From NCBI GenBank assembly GCA_035629025.1, contig DASPIU010000023.1, positions 1 through 64,000 of the forward strand: DNA of 64,000 nucleotides, written 5' to 3'. The notes beneath the pieces are model-generated. The model ran no database searches. It was not told the DNA's origin and was given only the letters and a program-made list of their open reading frames with translations. The position numbers were made by a program, and so were the translations under genes. Positions 9,589 through 18,189 of this stretch are shown here, piece after piece; positions within the stretch are counted from its first letter, which is position 1, and every line of letters starts with the position of its first letter. The DNA comes from Stenotrophomonas_A sp035629025 (GTDB lineage: Bacteria > Pseudomonadota > Gammaproteobacteria > Xanthomonadales > Xanthomonadaceae).

Positions 9589-10797
9589 TCAGTCAGCCTG
9601 GCGGCGCAGGAACGCCGGGATGTCCAGGTAGTCGCTCGGCAGTTCGGCCGCGGCCGGGGTGGACGCCGCCTCGCTGCTGGCGCGGCGCAGGCCCAGGCCC
9701 ATCGAACCGCCGACGGCCTTGGACACCGCATCGCTGCCGGCATCGAAGTCGCCGAACTCCGGCTGCCCGGTGGTGGCGTTGCGCACCAGCTTGATCGGGG
9801 CGCGCTGTTCCGGACGCTGCGCCGAGCGGGCGACCGCGCGGTTCAGGCCGGTGGCGACCACGGTCACGCGCACTTCGTCCTGCATGTCCGGGTCGAGCAC
9901 GGTGCCGACGACCACGGTGGCGTCTTCCGAAGCGAAGCCCTCGATGGTGCGGCCGATCTCGTCGAACTCGGACATGGTGAAGTCCGGGCCGGCGGTGATG
10001 TTGACGAGGATGCCGTTGGCGCCGGCCAGGTTGACGTCGTCCAGCAGCGGGTTCTGGATCGCCGACTCGGCCGCGGCCTGCGCGCGGTCATCGCCGCGTG
10101 CCGAACCGGTGCCCATCATCGCCAGACCCATTTCCGACATCACGGTACGCACGTCGGCGAAGTCGACGTTGATCAGGCCCGGGCGCACGATCAGATCGGC
10201 AATGCCCTGCACGGCGCCCTGCAGCACGTCGTTGGCGGCACGGAAGGCCTGGATCATGGTGGCGTTGCGGCCGAGCACGGTGATCAGCTTTTCATTCGGG
10301 ATGGTGATCAGCGAGTCGCAGTGCTGGCTCAGCTCCTCGATGCCCTTGAGCGCCACCTGCATGCGGCGGCGGCCCTCGAACGGGAACGGCTTGGTGACCA
10401 CGGCCACGGTCAGGATGCCCATCTCCTTGGCCAGCTGCGCCACCACCGGCGCGGCGCCGGTACCGGTGCCGCCGCCCATGCCCGCGGTGATGAAGACCAT
10501 GTCCGCGCCCTGCAGCGCGTCCATGATGCGTTCGCGGTCTTCCAGCGCGGCCTGGCGGCCGACTTCCGGGTTGGCGCCGGCGCCCAGGCCCTTGGTGACG
10601 TTGGTGCCCAGCTGCAGCTGCAGCTTGGCGCCGCAGTTCTTGATCGCCTGCGAGTCGGTATTGGCGGTGATGAACTCCACCCCGTCCACGCTGCTGTTGA
10701 CCATGTGCGCCACGGCGTTGCCGCCGCCACCGCCCACGCCGACCACCTTGATCACCGCGTTCGGTGCCATCTTCTCGATCAGTTCAAAATGTGCCAT
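9589..10797 (-). CDS. ftsZ: Cell division GTPase FtsZ
   Basis: A 402-residue tubulin-like GTPase that forms the Z ring. The nucleotide-binding motifs VGVGGGGGNAV and GMGGGTGTGAAP are intact, as are the NVDFADVRTVM segment and the T7-loop region. A variable linker (about 320-385) precedes the C-terminal peptide DYLDIPAFLRRQAD that binds FtsA and ZipA. Two ATGs are close together; the GAGG ribosome-binding site lies 8 nt before the second (10797) but only 2 nt before the first (10803), so MAHFELIEKM is preferred. ftsA lies upstream, separated by 194 bp that contain a diverged inverted-arm element. A strong terminator follows the gene. Confidence 0.98.
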   Translation of the reverse strand: MAHFELIEKMAPNAVIKVVGVGGGGGNAVAHMVNSSVDGVEFITANTDSQAIKNCGAKLQLQLGTNVTKGLGAGANPEVGRQAALEDRERIMDALQGADMVFITAGMGGGTGTGAAPVVAQLAKEMGILTVAVVTKPFPFEGRRRMQVALKGIEELSQHCDSLITIPNEKLITVLGRNATMIQAFRAANDVLQGAVQGIADLIVRPGLINVDFADVRTVMSEMGLAMMGTGSARGDDRAQAAAESAIQNPLLDDVNLAGANGILVNITAGPDFTMSEFDEIGRTIEGFASEDATVVVGTVLDPDMQDEVRVTVVATGLNRAVARSAQRPEQRAPIKLVRNATTGQPEFGDFDAGSDAVSKAVGGSMGLGLRRASSEAASTPAAAELPSDYLDIPAFLRRQAD

Positions 10798-10816
10798 GTC
10801 CATGTCCTCGTTGTGG

Positions 10817-10990
10817 GGCCGTGATTCGGGATTGGTGATTCGTGATTCGTTGAAGCGCGAAACACCCCGACTTCCGGCGTTCTCTTGTTGTGGAACCGCT
10901 ACTGCCTGTACCTGCTCTACTGCTCTGCTCGTACTCGTGCTCGTGCTTTGGCTCTTACGAATTCCAAATCCCGAATCACGAATCCCGGCT
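10817..10990. repeat. Diverged inverted-arm element between ftsA and ftsZ
   Basis: The left arm is a run of GTGATTCGGGATTG-type units (10820-10858) and the right arm is the inverse, AATCCCGAATCACGAATCCCG (about 10966-10986). The interior holds a degenerate 6-bp-period run rich in CTCGTG/CTCTGC (about 10907-10955). The arrangement matches the GGGAAT elements elsewhere in this cluster, with a different arm sequence. It occupies most of the ftsA-ftsZ gap and is not translated. Confidence 0.6.
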
Positions 10991-10991
10991 C

Positions 10992-12227
10992 TCAGAACTC
11001 TCCGCGATACCAGTTCTTGAGCTTGTTGAAGAAGCTGCCCGCGCGGCCGGTCGGGATCGACGGGCGGCGCGGGTGTTCGATCTGGCTGCCCATCAGCAGC
11101 AGGCCCACGCCAGTGGCGTGCACCGGGTTGCCGACCACTTCGCCCAGGCCGGTGACGTGCTGTGGAATGCCCACGCGCACCGGCATCTGCAGCATTTCCT
11201 CGGCCAGTTCGACCACGCCTTCCATCTTCGAGGCGCCGCCGGTCAGGACCATGCCGGCCCGCACCAGTTCCTCAAAGCCGGAACGGCGCAGTTCGGCCTG
11301 CACCATCTCGAAGATTTCCTCGTAGCGCCCCTGCACGGCCTGCGCCAGCGAAGCGCGCGGCATGCGCCGCGGCGGGCGGTCGCCCACCGACGGCACCTGG
11401 ATGCTTTCCTCGGCGGTGGCCAGCTGGGCCAGCGCGCAGGCGTAGCGCACCTTGATCTGCTCGGCTTCCGGGGTCGGCGTGCGCAGCATGTGGGCGATGT
11501 CGTTGGTGACGTGGTCGCCGGCGATCGGCAGCGAGGCGGTGTGGCAGATGGCGCCCTGCACGTAGACCGCCAGGTCGGTGGTGCCGGCGCCGATGTCCAC
11601 CAGCACCACGCCGAGCTCGCGCTCGTCGGCGGTCAGCACCGCCACGCTGGAGGCCAGCGAGGACAGCACCAGATCGTCCACCTGCAGGCCGCACTTCTGC
11701 ACGCACTTGCTGATGTTGGCGGCGGCCGACTGCGCGCACACCACCAGGTGCGCGTGCACCTCCAGGCGCACGCCGGTCATGCCGACCGGGTTGCGGATGC
11801 CTTCCTGCGAATCATCCAGCACGTACTCGCGCGGGATGGCATGCAGGATGCGCTGGTCGGCGGGAATGGCGACTGCCTTGGCCGCGTCGAGCACGCGTTC
11901 CAGGTCGCTCCAGGTCACTTCGCCGTCGCGGATCGGCACGATGCCGGGCGAGTTCTTGCACTGCACGTGGTTGCCGGAGATCGAGGCATACACCGAACGG
12001 ATCTCGCAGCCGGCCATCAGCTCGGCTTCCTCGACCGCGCGCTGGATCGACTGCACCGTCGATTCGATGTCCACCACCACGCCGCGCTTGAGCCCGCGCG
12101 ATTCATGCGAACCGATGCCGATGACCTCGATCGGATTGCCCGGCGAATACTCGCCCACCAGCGCCACCACCTTGGAGGTGCCGATGTCGAGGCCGACGAT
12201 GAGAGATTTGTCACCCTTGCGATTCAT
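10992..12227 (-). CDS. ftsA: Cell division protein FtsA
   Basis: A 411-residue actin-like protein that tethers FtsZ to the membrane and recruits later division proteins. It shows the phosphate-1 motif LIVGLDIGTSKVVALVGE, the 1C subdomain, VVLVDIGAGTTDLAVY (phosphate 2), VLTGGASKMEG (adenosine motif) and a C-terminal amphipathic helix, SFFNKLKNWYRGEF, for membrane binding. The start at MNRKGDKSLIVGLD gives standard length. The ATG overlaps the ftsQ stop by 4 bp (ATGA). The ftsQ frame that runs into it crosses a repeat element, so translational coupling now depends on ribosomes that have read through the repeat. Confidence 0.98.
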   Translation of the reverse strand: MNRKGDKSLIVGLDIGTSKVVALVGEYSPGNPIEVIGIGSHESRGLKRGVVVDIESTVQSIQRAVEEAELMAGCEIRSVYASISGNHVQCKNSPGIVPIRDGEVTWSDLERVLDAAKAVAIPADQRILHAIPREYVLDDSQEGIRNPVGMTGVRLEVHAHLVVCAQSAAANISKCVQKCGLQVDDLVLSSLASSVAVLTADERELGVVLVDIGAGTTDLAVYVQGAICHTASLPIAGDHVTNDIAHMLRTPTPEAEQIKVRYACALAQLATAEESIQVPSVGDRPPRRMPRASLAQAVQGRYEEIFEMVQAELRRSGFEELVRAGMVLTGGASKMEGVVELAEEMLQMPVRVGIPQHVTGLGEVVGNPVHATGVGLLLMGSQIEHPRRPSIPTGRAGSFFNKLKNWYRGEF

Positions 12228-13081
12228 GTGGTTGTACTGCTGGGAATGGGGAATGGGGAAGTGCGGGGAATCGGGAATGGGGAATGGGGAATGGATAAGG
12301 CCGGCTTCGGTGGGGTTGCTGCGATCGGGGCCTGGACGGGTGTCGGTGGCGGAGAGTCGCTTTTCCCCATTCCCGATTCCCCATTCCCCATTCCCCGCTG
12401 CACAGTGAATCCGTTGGTATAGCGAAGGTCGGCGCGCGCGATCGGCGGCTGCTGCGGGTCCAGCAGCTGCGGCAGCACGCGGGCGAAGCGCTGCAGGCGG
12501 GCGCGGGCGTCGTCGCGGCCGACGATCACCGCCACGCCGTTGCTCAGGCCCAGCGACCAGCTGCCGCGCGCATCCATTTCCAGGCGCTGCACGTCCAGGC
12601 CGGTCGGCGCGAACAGCGCGCGCGATTCGTTGTAGAGCGCGACCACTTCGCGGGTCTTGCTGTCCGGCCCGCCCAGCTGCGGCAACTGCAGGTTGCGCAG
12701 GCCCGGCGGAGTGGCAAACAACCGGCCCTGCTCGGACAGCATGCGGTCGGCGCCCCAGCGCGCGAATGGCTGGTGTTCGACCACGCGCACTTCCAGCACG
12801 TCCGGCCACTGCTTGCGCACCTGCGCGCTTTCCACCCATGGCAGGCGCTCGATGGCGTCCTGCGCGTCCTTGAGCTCGACCGCGAAGAAGCCCGAGCGCG
12901 CATACGGCAGCACCACCGCGCGCAGCTGTTCGGCCGGCACGCGCTTGAAGTCGCCACTGACCCGCAAGCGGCTCAGCGGCCAGCGCTCGGCGCCGACCCA
13001 GCCGTTGAGCACGGCCACCACCGGCAACGCGACCAGCGCCACCGCGAGCAGCCAGGCCAGGATGCGCAGGGCTGCGTTCAT
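12224..13081 (-). CDS. ftsQ: Cell division protein FtsQ with repeat-encoded C-terminal tail
   Basis: A 285-residue bitopic division protein. The membrane segment is about residues 4-26, followed by the POTRA domain (WPLSRLRVSGDFKRVPAEQL, RSGFFAVELKDAQDAIERLPWVESAQVRKQWPDVLEVRVVEH in pieces) and the beta domain to about residue 229, where LRYTNGFTVQR corresponds to the usual FtsQ end. The last 56 residues (230-285) are encoded by the GGGAAT/ATTCCC element at 12241-12398. They are Pro/Ser/Gly-rich, with GMGNGESGMGK and IPHSPFPIP peptides. Family members normally lack them. The stop overlaps the ftsA start by 4 bp. The tail would be periplasmic, near the FtsQ surface that contacts FtsB and FtsL. 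Confidence 0.95.
   Translation of the reverse strand: MNAALRILAWLLAVALVALPVVAVLNGWVGAERWPLSRLRVSGDFKRVPAEQLRAVVLPYARSGFFAVELKDAQDAIERLPWVESAQVRKQWPDVLEVRVVEHQPFARWGADRMLSEQGRLFATPPGLRNLQLPQLGGPDSKTREVVALYNESRALFAPTGLDVQRLEMDARGSWSLGLSNGVAVIVGRDDARARLQRFARVLPQLLDPQQPPIARADLRYTNGFTVQRGMGNGESGMGKSDSPPPTPVQAPIAATPPKPALSIPHSPFPIPRTSPFPIPSSTTT
12241..12398. repeat. Inverted-arm GGGAAT/ATTCCC element inside the ftsQ 3' end
   Basis: The left arm (12241-12295) repeats TGGGAATGGGGAATGGGGAA-type units and the right arm (12361-12398) is the inverse, ATTCCCGATTCCCCATTCCCC. The interior of about 65 bp is not repetitive. The whole element is open in the ftsQ frame and is translated as the FtsQ tail. Confidence 0.85.
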
Positions 13082-13100
13082 TGGCGGCGTGCCTCTGGCA

Positions 13101-13200
13101 CGGGAATGGAGAATGGAGAATGGGGAATGGGCAAAGCGGGGCCGTCCGCGAACTGCGGGCAGCGCGCGCCGATTCCCCATTCCCTATTCCCGATTCCCGG
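13101..13200. repeat. Inverted-arm GGGAAT/ATTCCC element between ddlB and ftsQ
   Basis: The left arm (13101-13131) holds CGGGAATGGAGAATGGAGAAT-type units and the right arm (13171-13200) holds GATTCCCCATTCCCTATTCCC. About 40 bp of GC-rich sequence separates them. The element fills the 121-bp gap between the ddlB stop and the ftsQ start. The arms can form a long imperfect hairpin in RNA. Confidence 0.85.
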
Positions 13201-13202
13201 CT

Positions 13203-14156
13203 TCACAACGTCTGCTCCAGAATCCGCCAGCACAGTTCGTCGAACTCGATGCCGAGCTGGCGCGCGGCCTTGGGTACCAGGGAATGGCTGGTCATGCCCG
13301 GGGCGGTGTTGACCTCCAGCAGATGGAAGGCGCCGCTGGCGCGGTCGCGCATCACGTCCACGCGTCCCCAGCCGCGGCAGCCGGCGGCCTGGAAGGCGGC
13401 CAGGGCAATGCGGCGGATCTCGGCTTCGGCCTCGCCTTCCAGGCCCGGGCACAGGTACTGGGTGTCCTCGGCGATGTACTTGGCGTTGTAGTCGTACCAC
13501 TGGCCCTTGGGCACGATGCGGATCGACGGCAATGCCTGTTCGCCAAGGATGGCCACGGTCAGTTCGTCGCCCTCGATCAGCTGCTCCATCAGCAGCTCGC
13601 CCTCGTAACGCGCGGCCAGGGCCACGGCTTGGTCGAGCTGGGCGTCGTCGAACACGCGGCTGACACCGACGCTGGAACCTTCGTTGGCCGGCTTGACGAT
13701 GATCGGCAGGCCGAGCTCGCGCGCGGCAGCATGCACCTGCGCATCGACAGTGCCGCGCGCCAGGCGCACATAGCGCGGCGTCGGCAGGCCCAGCGACAGC
13801 CACACCTGCTTGGTGCGGATCTTGTCCATCGACAACGCCGAGCCGAGCACGTCCGAGCCGGTATACGGCACCCCAAAGGCGTCCATCAGGCCCTGCACGA
13901 TGCCATCCTCGCCGCCGCCGTTGTGGCCGTGCAGCACGTTGAACACGCGGTCGAATTGCCGCGCGGCCAGCGCCTGCGCCAGCGCCGGAATGCCATCAAC
14001 CGGCTGGGCGTCGACACCGCGCGACCGCAATGCCTCCAGCACATTGCGGCCGGAATCCAGCGAGACTTCGCGCTCGCTCGAGGTGCCGCCCAGCAGCACC
14101 GCGACGCGGCCAAACACGGCGGGGTCTTCATGCCGACGCGCGGCCAGCGTGCTCAT
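13203..14156 (-). CDS. ddlB: D-alanine--D-alanine ligase
   Basis: A 317-residue ATP-grasp enzyme joining two D-alanines for the peptidoglycan stem peptide. Seen: GRVAVLLGGTSSEREVSLDSG at the N-terminus, NVLHGHNGGGEDGIVQG, PYTGSDVLGSALSMDK, the ATP-grasp loop IVKPANEGSSVGVS, the metal-binding LLEVNTAPGMTSHSL and the EFDELCWRIL terminus. The stop falls immediately before the repeat element at 13101-13200. The start overlaps the murC stop by 4 bp, so translation is coupled to murC. Length is typical and motifs are intact. Confidence 0.97.
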   Translation of the reverse strand: MSTLAARRHEDPAVFGRVAVLLGGTSSEREVSLDSGRNVLEALRSRGVDAQPVDGIPALAQALAARQFDRVFNVLHGHNGGGEDGIVQGLMDAFGVPYTGSDVLGSALSMDKIRTKQVWLSLGLPTPRYVRLARGTVDAQVHAAARELGLPIIVKPANEGSSVGVSRVFDDAQLDQAVALAARYEGELLMEQLIEGDELTVAILGEQALPSIRIVPKGQWYDYNAKYIAEDTQYLCPGLEGEAEAEIRRIALAAFQAAGCRGWGRVDVMRDRASGAFHLLEVNTAPGMTSHSLVPKAARQLGIEFDELCWRILEQTL

Positions 14157-15589
14157 GCCCTCTCTCCAGTGCGAAAGCCTTCATTGGCGATGTGCTGGGC
14201 GACATAGCCGATGTCGCCGGCGCCCATCATCAGCAGCAGGTCACCGTCCTGCAGCACGTCCGGCAACACTTCGCCAAGCTGCGCGACCTGCCCGACCACC
14301 ACCGGCTCGCTGCGGCCGCGCGCGCGGATGGCGCGGGCCAGCGAACGCGCATCGGCGCCGGGAATCGGTGCTTCGCCCGCGGGATAGACCTCGCTCAACA
14401 CCAATGCATCAACAGTGCTCAGCACCGCGGCAAAGGCGTCGAACTGGTCGCGCGTGCGGCTGTAGCGGTGCGGCTGGAACGCCACGACCAGGCGCTTGTC
14501 CGGCCAGCCGCCGCGCGCGGCGGCGAAGACCGCTTCCAGTTCGCGTGGATGGTGGCCGTAGTCGTCCACCAGGCGCACGCGTGCACCGCTGGCGGTGGTC
14601 ACTTCGCCCAGGTCGTTGAAGCGGCGGCCGATGCCGGCGAAGGATTCCAGCGCCTTGGCAATGGTCTGCGGGGCCACGCCCAGCTGCCAGCCGACCGCCG
14701 CGGCGGCCAGCGCATTGAGCACGTTGTGCCGGCCCGGCAGGGCCAGGGTCACCGGCGTGGTGCTGCCTTCGGGCAGGCGCAGGGTGAAGCGCATGCGCGC
14801 GCCGTCCTGCACCACGTCTTCGGCGCGCACGTCGGCGTGCGCGCTCATGCCGTAGGTCATGACGTGGCGCGGGGTCTTGGCGGCGAGCGCGGCCACTTCC
14901 GGGTCGTCGATGCACAGCAGCGCCAGGCCGTAGAACGGCAGGCGTTGCAGGAATTCGGCAAACGCCGCCTGCACGCGGGCAAAGTCGTTGCCGTAGTTTT
15001 CCAGGTGGTCGGCGTCGATGTTGGTGATCACCGCCACCAGCGGGTTCAGGCGCAGGAAGCTGCCATCGCTTTCATCGGCTTCGGCGACCAGCCACTGGCC
15101 GCCACCGAGCTTGGCATTGGCACCGGCCGCCAGCAGCTGGCCGCCGATGACGAAGGTCGGGTCCAGCCCGCCCTCGCTCAGCACCGCCGCGGTGAGGCTG
15201 GTGGTGGTGGTCTTGCCATGCGTGCCGGCCACCGCGATGCCGCGGCGGAAGCGCATCAGCTCGGCGAGCATGGCCGCGCGCGGCATGATCGGGATGCGCT
15301 GGCTGCGCGCCTCCATCAGCTCTGGGTTGTCCTCGCGGATCGCGCTGGACACCACCACGCAATCGGTACCCAGCACATTGGCCGCCGAATGCCCGCGCAT
15401 CACCCGCGCGCCGAGCCCGGCCAGGCGCCGGGTCGCGGCATTGTCGGCGTTGTCCGAGCCGGACACCTCATAGCCGAGCGTCAGCATCACCTCGGCGATA
15501 CCGCTCATGCCGGTGCCACCAATGCCGACGAAGTGCACGCGCGGAAACGCGCGCACCAAGTCCTGGCTGTCCTGGAGGCGGCGAATCAT
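14153..15589 (-). CDS. murC: UDP-N-acetylmuramate--L-alanine ligase
   Basis: A 478-residue Mur ligase that adds L-alanine to UDP-MurNAc. It has the N-terminal FVGIGGTGMSGIAEVM nucleotide-binding segment, the ATP loop GTHGKTTTTS, EADESDGSFL, NIDADHLENYG and the C-terminal domain with DDYGHHPRE. The start MIRRLQDSQDLVRAFPRVHF gives normal length. Its ATG overlaps the murG stop by 4 bp; the murG end at that point is encoded by a repeat element. Its own stop overlaps the ddlB start by 4 bp. Confidence 0.98.
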   Translation of the reverse strand: MIRRLQDSQDLVRAFPRVHFVGIGGTGMSGIAEVMLTLGYEVSGSDNADNAATRRLAGLGARVMRGHSAANVLGTDCVVVSSAIREDNPELMEARSQRIPIMPRAAMLAELMRFRRGIAVAGTHGKTTTTSLTAAVLSEGGLDPTFVIGGQLLAAGANAKLGGGQWLVAEADESDGSFLRLNPLVAVITNIDADHLENYGNDFARVQAAFAEFLQRLPFYGLALLCIDDPEVAALAAKTPRHVMTYGMSAHADVRAEDVVQDGARMRFTLRLPEGSTTPVTLALPGRHNVLNALAAAAVGWQLGVAPQTIAKALESFAGIGRRFNDLGEVTTASGARVRLVDDYGHHPRELEAVFAAARGGWPDKRLVVAFQPHRYSRTRDQFDAFAAVLSTVDALVLSEVYPAGEAPIPGADARSLARAIRARGRSEPVVVGQVAQLGEVLPDVLQDGDLLLMMGAGDIGYVAQHIANEGFRTGERA

Positions 15590-16854
15590 GGGGCGCCTCC
15601 GTTGGAGGCGCCGTGAATGGGGAATGGGGAATGGGGAATGGGTGCGGCTGCGGGGCCGCGCATCTGCGGCCGGCTTTCTTCTTTGGAATTCAACGTGTGG
15701 GCCTGCGGTTGATCTTGCGTTTCTCGATTCGCCATTCCCGATTCCCCATTCCCGGCCTCTTCGAGAATGATGTCCGCGATGCGTTCGGCCGCATCCGGCT
15801 TGGCCAGGCCGCGGGCGGCCTCGGCCATTGCCAGGCGGCGCTGGGGGGCGGCGAACAGGTCGCGCAGCACCGGCTGCAGGTTCGCGGCCAGGGTGTCGTC
15901 CTGCTTGAGCAGGACGGCGGCGCCGGCCTGCACCAGGTATTCGGCGTTGCGGGTCTGGTGGTCGTCGACGGCGGCGGCGAACGGCACCAGCACACTGCCC
16001 ACGCCGGCGGCGCACAGCTCAGCCAGGGTCGAAGCGCCGGCGCGGCACACGACCAGGTCGGCCCAGGCATAGGCGGCGGCCATGTCGGCAATGAAGGGCT
16101 CCACGCTGGCGGCAACGCCGGCCTGCGCATAGGCCGCTTCGGCCTCGGCGCGCAGCTTCTCGCCGCACTGGTGGCGCACTTCCACGGCCGGATGGCCTAG
16201 CGCGAGCAGCGCCTGCGGCACGGCATTGTTGAGCACGCGCGCGCCCTGGCTGCCACCAAGCACCAGCAGGCGCACCGCGCCACTGCGCTGGGCGAAGCGT
16301 TCGGCCGGCGGCGCCAGCGCGGCGATGTCGGCGCGCACCGGGTTGCCCACCGCTTCCTCGCCGGCAAAGCTGCCGGGAAAGCCTGTCAGCACGCGACGCG
16401 CGAAACGCGACAGCACCTTGTTGGTCATGCCCGGCGCGCGGTTCTGTTCGTGCACGAGCAACGGCAGACGCATCAGGCGCGCAGCCAGGCCACCGGGGCC
16501 GGCGGCAAAGCCACCAAAGCTCACCACTGCACGCGGCTGCCGCGCACGCAACACGAAGCCGGCGGCGCGCACCGCGCGCATCACCCGCAGCGGCGCGCCA
16601 AGCAGGGCCAGCTTGCCCTTGCCGCGCAGGCCGCTGATGGCCAGCGTGTCGATGTCGATGCCGTGCTGCGGCACCAGACGCGTTTCCATCGCGCCATCCG
16701 CGCCCAGCCAGGTCACCGGCACGCCGCGCGCGCGCAGCACCTTGGCCACGGCCAGGCCGGGAAAGATGTGGCCGCCGGTGCCGCCGGCCAGGATCATGAC
16801 CGGGCGGTCGCTGGCGGTGCGCTGGTTGACGCTACGCGGGTCGGCGGCGCTCAC
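15586..16854 (-). CDS. murG: MurG glycosyltransferase with repeat-encoded C-terminal tail
   Basis: A 422-residue enzyme that transfers GlcNAc to lipid I to make lipid II on the cytoplasmic side of the membrane. It shows the GGTGGHIFPGLAVA loop, SFGGFAAGPGGLAARL, HEQNRAPGMTNK, VLGGSQGARVLN and VVCRAGASTLAEL with PFAAAVDDHQTRNAEYL. The family domain ends near residue 367 (ERIADIILEEA). Residues 368-422 are encoded by the inverted-arm element at 15612-15755: a GNGESGMANRE segment, a polar middle and an APIPHSPFPIHG segment. MurG is usually about 350-370 residues. The stop overlaps the murC start by 4 bp, so the insertion kept both frame and coupling. Confidence 0.95.
   Translation of the reverse strand: MSAADPRSVNQRTASDRPVMILAGGTGGHIFPGLAVAKVLRARGVPVTWLGADGAMETRLVPQHGIDIDTLAISGLRGKGKLALLGAPLRVMRAVRAAGFVLRARQPRAVVSFGGFAAGPGGLAARLMRLPLLVHEQNRAPGMTNKVLSRFARRVLTGFPGSFAGEEAVGNPVRADIAALAPPAERFAQRSGAVRLLVLGGSQGARVLNNAVPQALLALGHPAVEVRHQCGEKLRAEAEAAYAQAGVAASVEPFIADMAAAYAWADLVVCRAGASTLAELCAAGVGSVLVPFAAAVDDHQTRNAEYLVQAGAAVLLKQDDTLAANLQPVLRDLFAAPQRRLAMAEAARGLAKPDAAERIADIILEEAGNGESGMANRETQDQPQAHTLNSKEESRPQMRGPAAAPIPHSPFPIHGASNGGAP
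15612..15755. repeat. Inverted-arm GGGAAT/ATTCCC element inside the murG 3' end
   Basis: The left arm (15613-15642) is GAATGGGGAATGGGGAATGG-type and the right arm (about 15725-15755) is GATTCGCCATTCCCGATTCCC-type. The 80-bp interior includes GAATTC and is unlike the interiors of other copies. It is read through in frame by murG. Confidence 0.85.
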
Positions 16855-18188
16855 GCGATCCTCCCGAAGGTCGGCTCGACGCGCGGCTGCATGCGGCTGG
16901 TGCCGCGCAGGCTGGCGGCCGCGGTCACCGCGCTGGCGCTCAGCGGCGTGCTGGCACGCGCGGCAGCCGGCGCGATGTCCTCGCCCGGCGCTTCCGCCAC
17001 GTCATGCGCAGCGGCACCGGCAACCTGCGCGGCCGGTGCCAGCTTGGTGCGCAGGCGTTCGGCGCGGTCGGTTTCATAGGACACGCGCAGCAGCACGCCC
17101 ATCGCCACGCAAGTCATCAGGACCGACGAGCCGCCCGAGGAAATCAGCGGCAGGGTCAGGCCCTTGGTTGGCAGGATGCCCAGGTTCACGCCGATGGAGA
17201 CGAAGCTCTGCATCGCGATCCACAGGCCGATGCCGAAGGCGATGTAACCGGAAAAGTGCCGCTTCATCTCGATGCAGCGCATGCCCAGCCAGAACGCGCG
17301 ACCGACCAGCAGCGCATACAGCGCCACCACCAGGCACACGCCGACAAAGCCCAGCTCTTCGGCAATGACCGAGAAGATGAAGTCGGTATGCGATTCGGGC
17401 AGGTAGTTGAGCTTCTGCACCGAGCCGCCCAGGCCCACGCCGAACCATTCGCCGCGGCCGATGGCCATCAACGCGTTGGACAGCTGGTAGCCGGAGCCGA
17501 GCTGGTCCGCCCACGGGTCCATGAACGAGGTCACGCGGCGCATGCGGTAGGGCTCAAGGATGACCAGCGCGACCAGAGCCGGCAGCAGCAGCAGGATCGG
17601 CAGGATGATGCGCTTGATCTGCGCGCCACCCAGCACCAGCATGCACGCGGTCACGCTCAGCAGCAGCATCGACGACCCGAAGTCCGGCTGCATCAGCAGC
17701 AGGCCGACCAGGAGGCCGACCACGAACACCGGCTTGAGCATCGCCTGCCAGGTGGCGTTGACCTCGTCGCGGAAGCGCACCAGATAGCTCGCCAGCCAGA
17801 TGATGTAGAGCACCTTGACCGCTTCGACGGTCTGGAACTTGGACACGCCCAGGTTGATCCAGCGCCGCGCGCCGTTGACGCTGCTGCCCAGGCCGGGCAC
17901 GAACACCACCGCCAGCAAGGCGAAGCAGGCCAGCAGCAGCATCTGGTTGTGCTGCTCGATGTTCTTCAGCTCGGTGCGCATGGCCCAGAACGCCAGGCCC
18001 ACGCCGACGCCGAGGAACAGCAGATGCCGGGTGAGGTAGTAGAACGGGCTGTCGGCCAGCTCGATGGAACTGGAAGCGACCATCACCACGCCCAGCGACG
18101 CCAGCGCCACGGCCGCGCCGAGCAGCCACGGATCGTAGCGGCCTCCGATCGCTTCCAGGCGGGTTGCTTGGCGGGAGAGGTCGTTCAT
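16851..18188 (-). CDS. ftsW: Septal peptidoglycan polymerase FtsW
   Basis: A 445-residue SEDS-family glycosyltransferase that polymerises septal glycan with FtsI. Ten hydrophobic segments are visible. Signature regions include GLGSSVNGARRWINLG, MQPDFGSSML, a long periplasmic loop with LGSGYQLSNALMAIGRGEWFGVGLGGSVQKL, LPESHTDFIFSVIAEELGF and GLTLPLISSGGSS. The cytoplasmic C-terminus from about residue 385 is a long Ala-rich tail. The gene overlaps murG by 4 bp. Upstream, mraY stops only 1 bp before this start, leaving no room for murD, which normally sits between them. Confidence 0.97.
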   Translation of the reverse strand: MNDLSRQATRLEAIGGRYDPWLLGAAVALASLGVVMVASSSIELADSPFYYLTRHLLFLGVGVGLAFWAMRTELKNIEQHNQMLLLACFALLAVVFVPGLGSSVNGARRWINLGVSKFQTVEAVKVLYIIWLASYLVRFRDEVNATWQAMLKPVFVVGLLVGLLLMQPDFGSSMLLLSVTACMLVLGGAQIKRIILPILLLLPALVALVILEPYRMRRVTSFMDPWADQLGSGYQLSNALMAIGRGEWFGVGLGGSVQKLNYLPESHTDFIFSVIAEELGFVGVCLVVALYALLVGRAFWLGMRCIEMKRHFSGYIAFGIGLWIAMQSFVSIGVNLGILPTKGLTLPLISSGGSSVLMTCVAMGVLLRVSYETDRAERLRTKLAPAAQVAGAAAHDVAEAPGEDIAPAAARASTPLSASAVTAAASLRGTSRMQPRVEPTFGRIA

Positions 18189-18189
18189 C

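Noticed and set aside
12238..12405. A CRISPR array from the evenly spaced GGGAAT units
   Set aside because: Units are 6-7 bp with no spacers and are inverted in the second arm; no cas genes are near.
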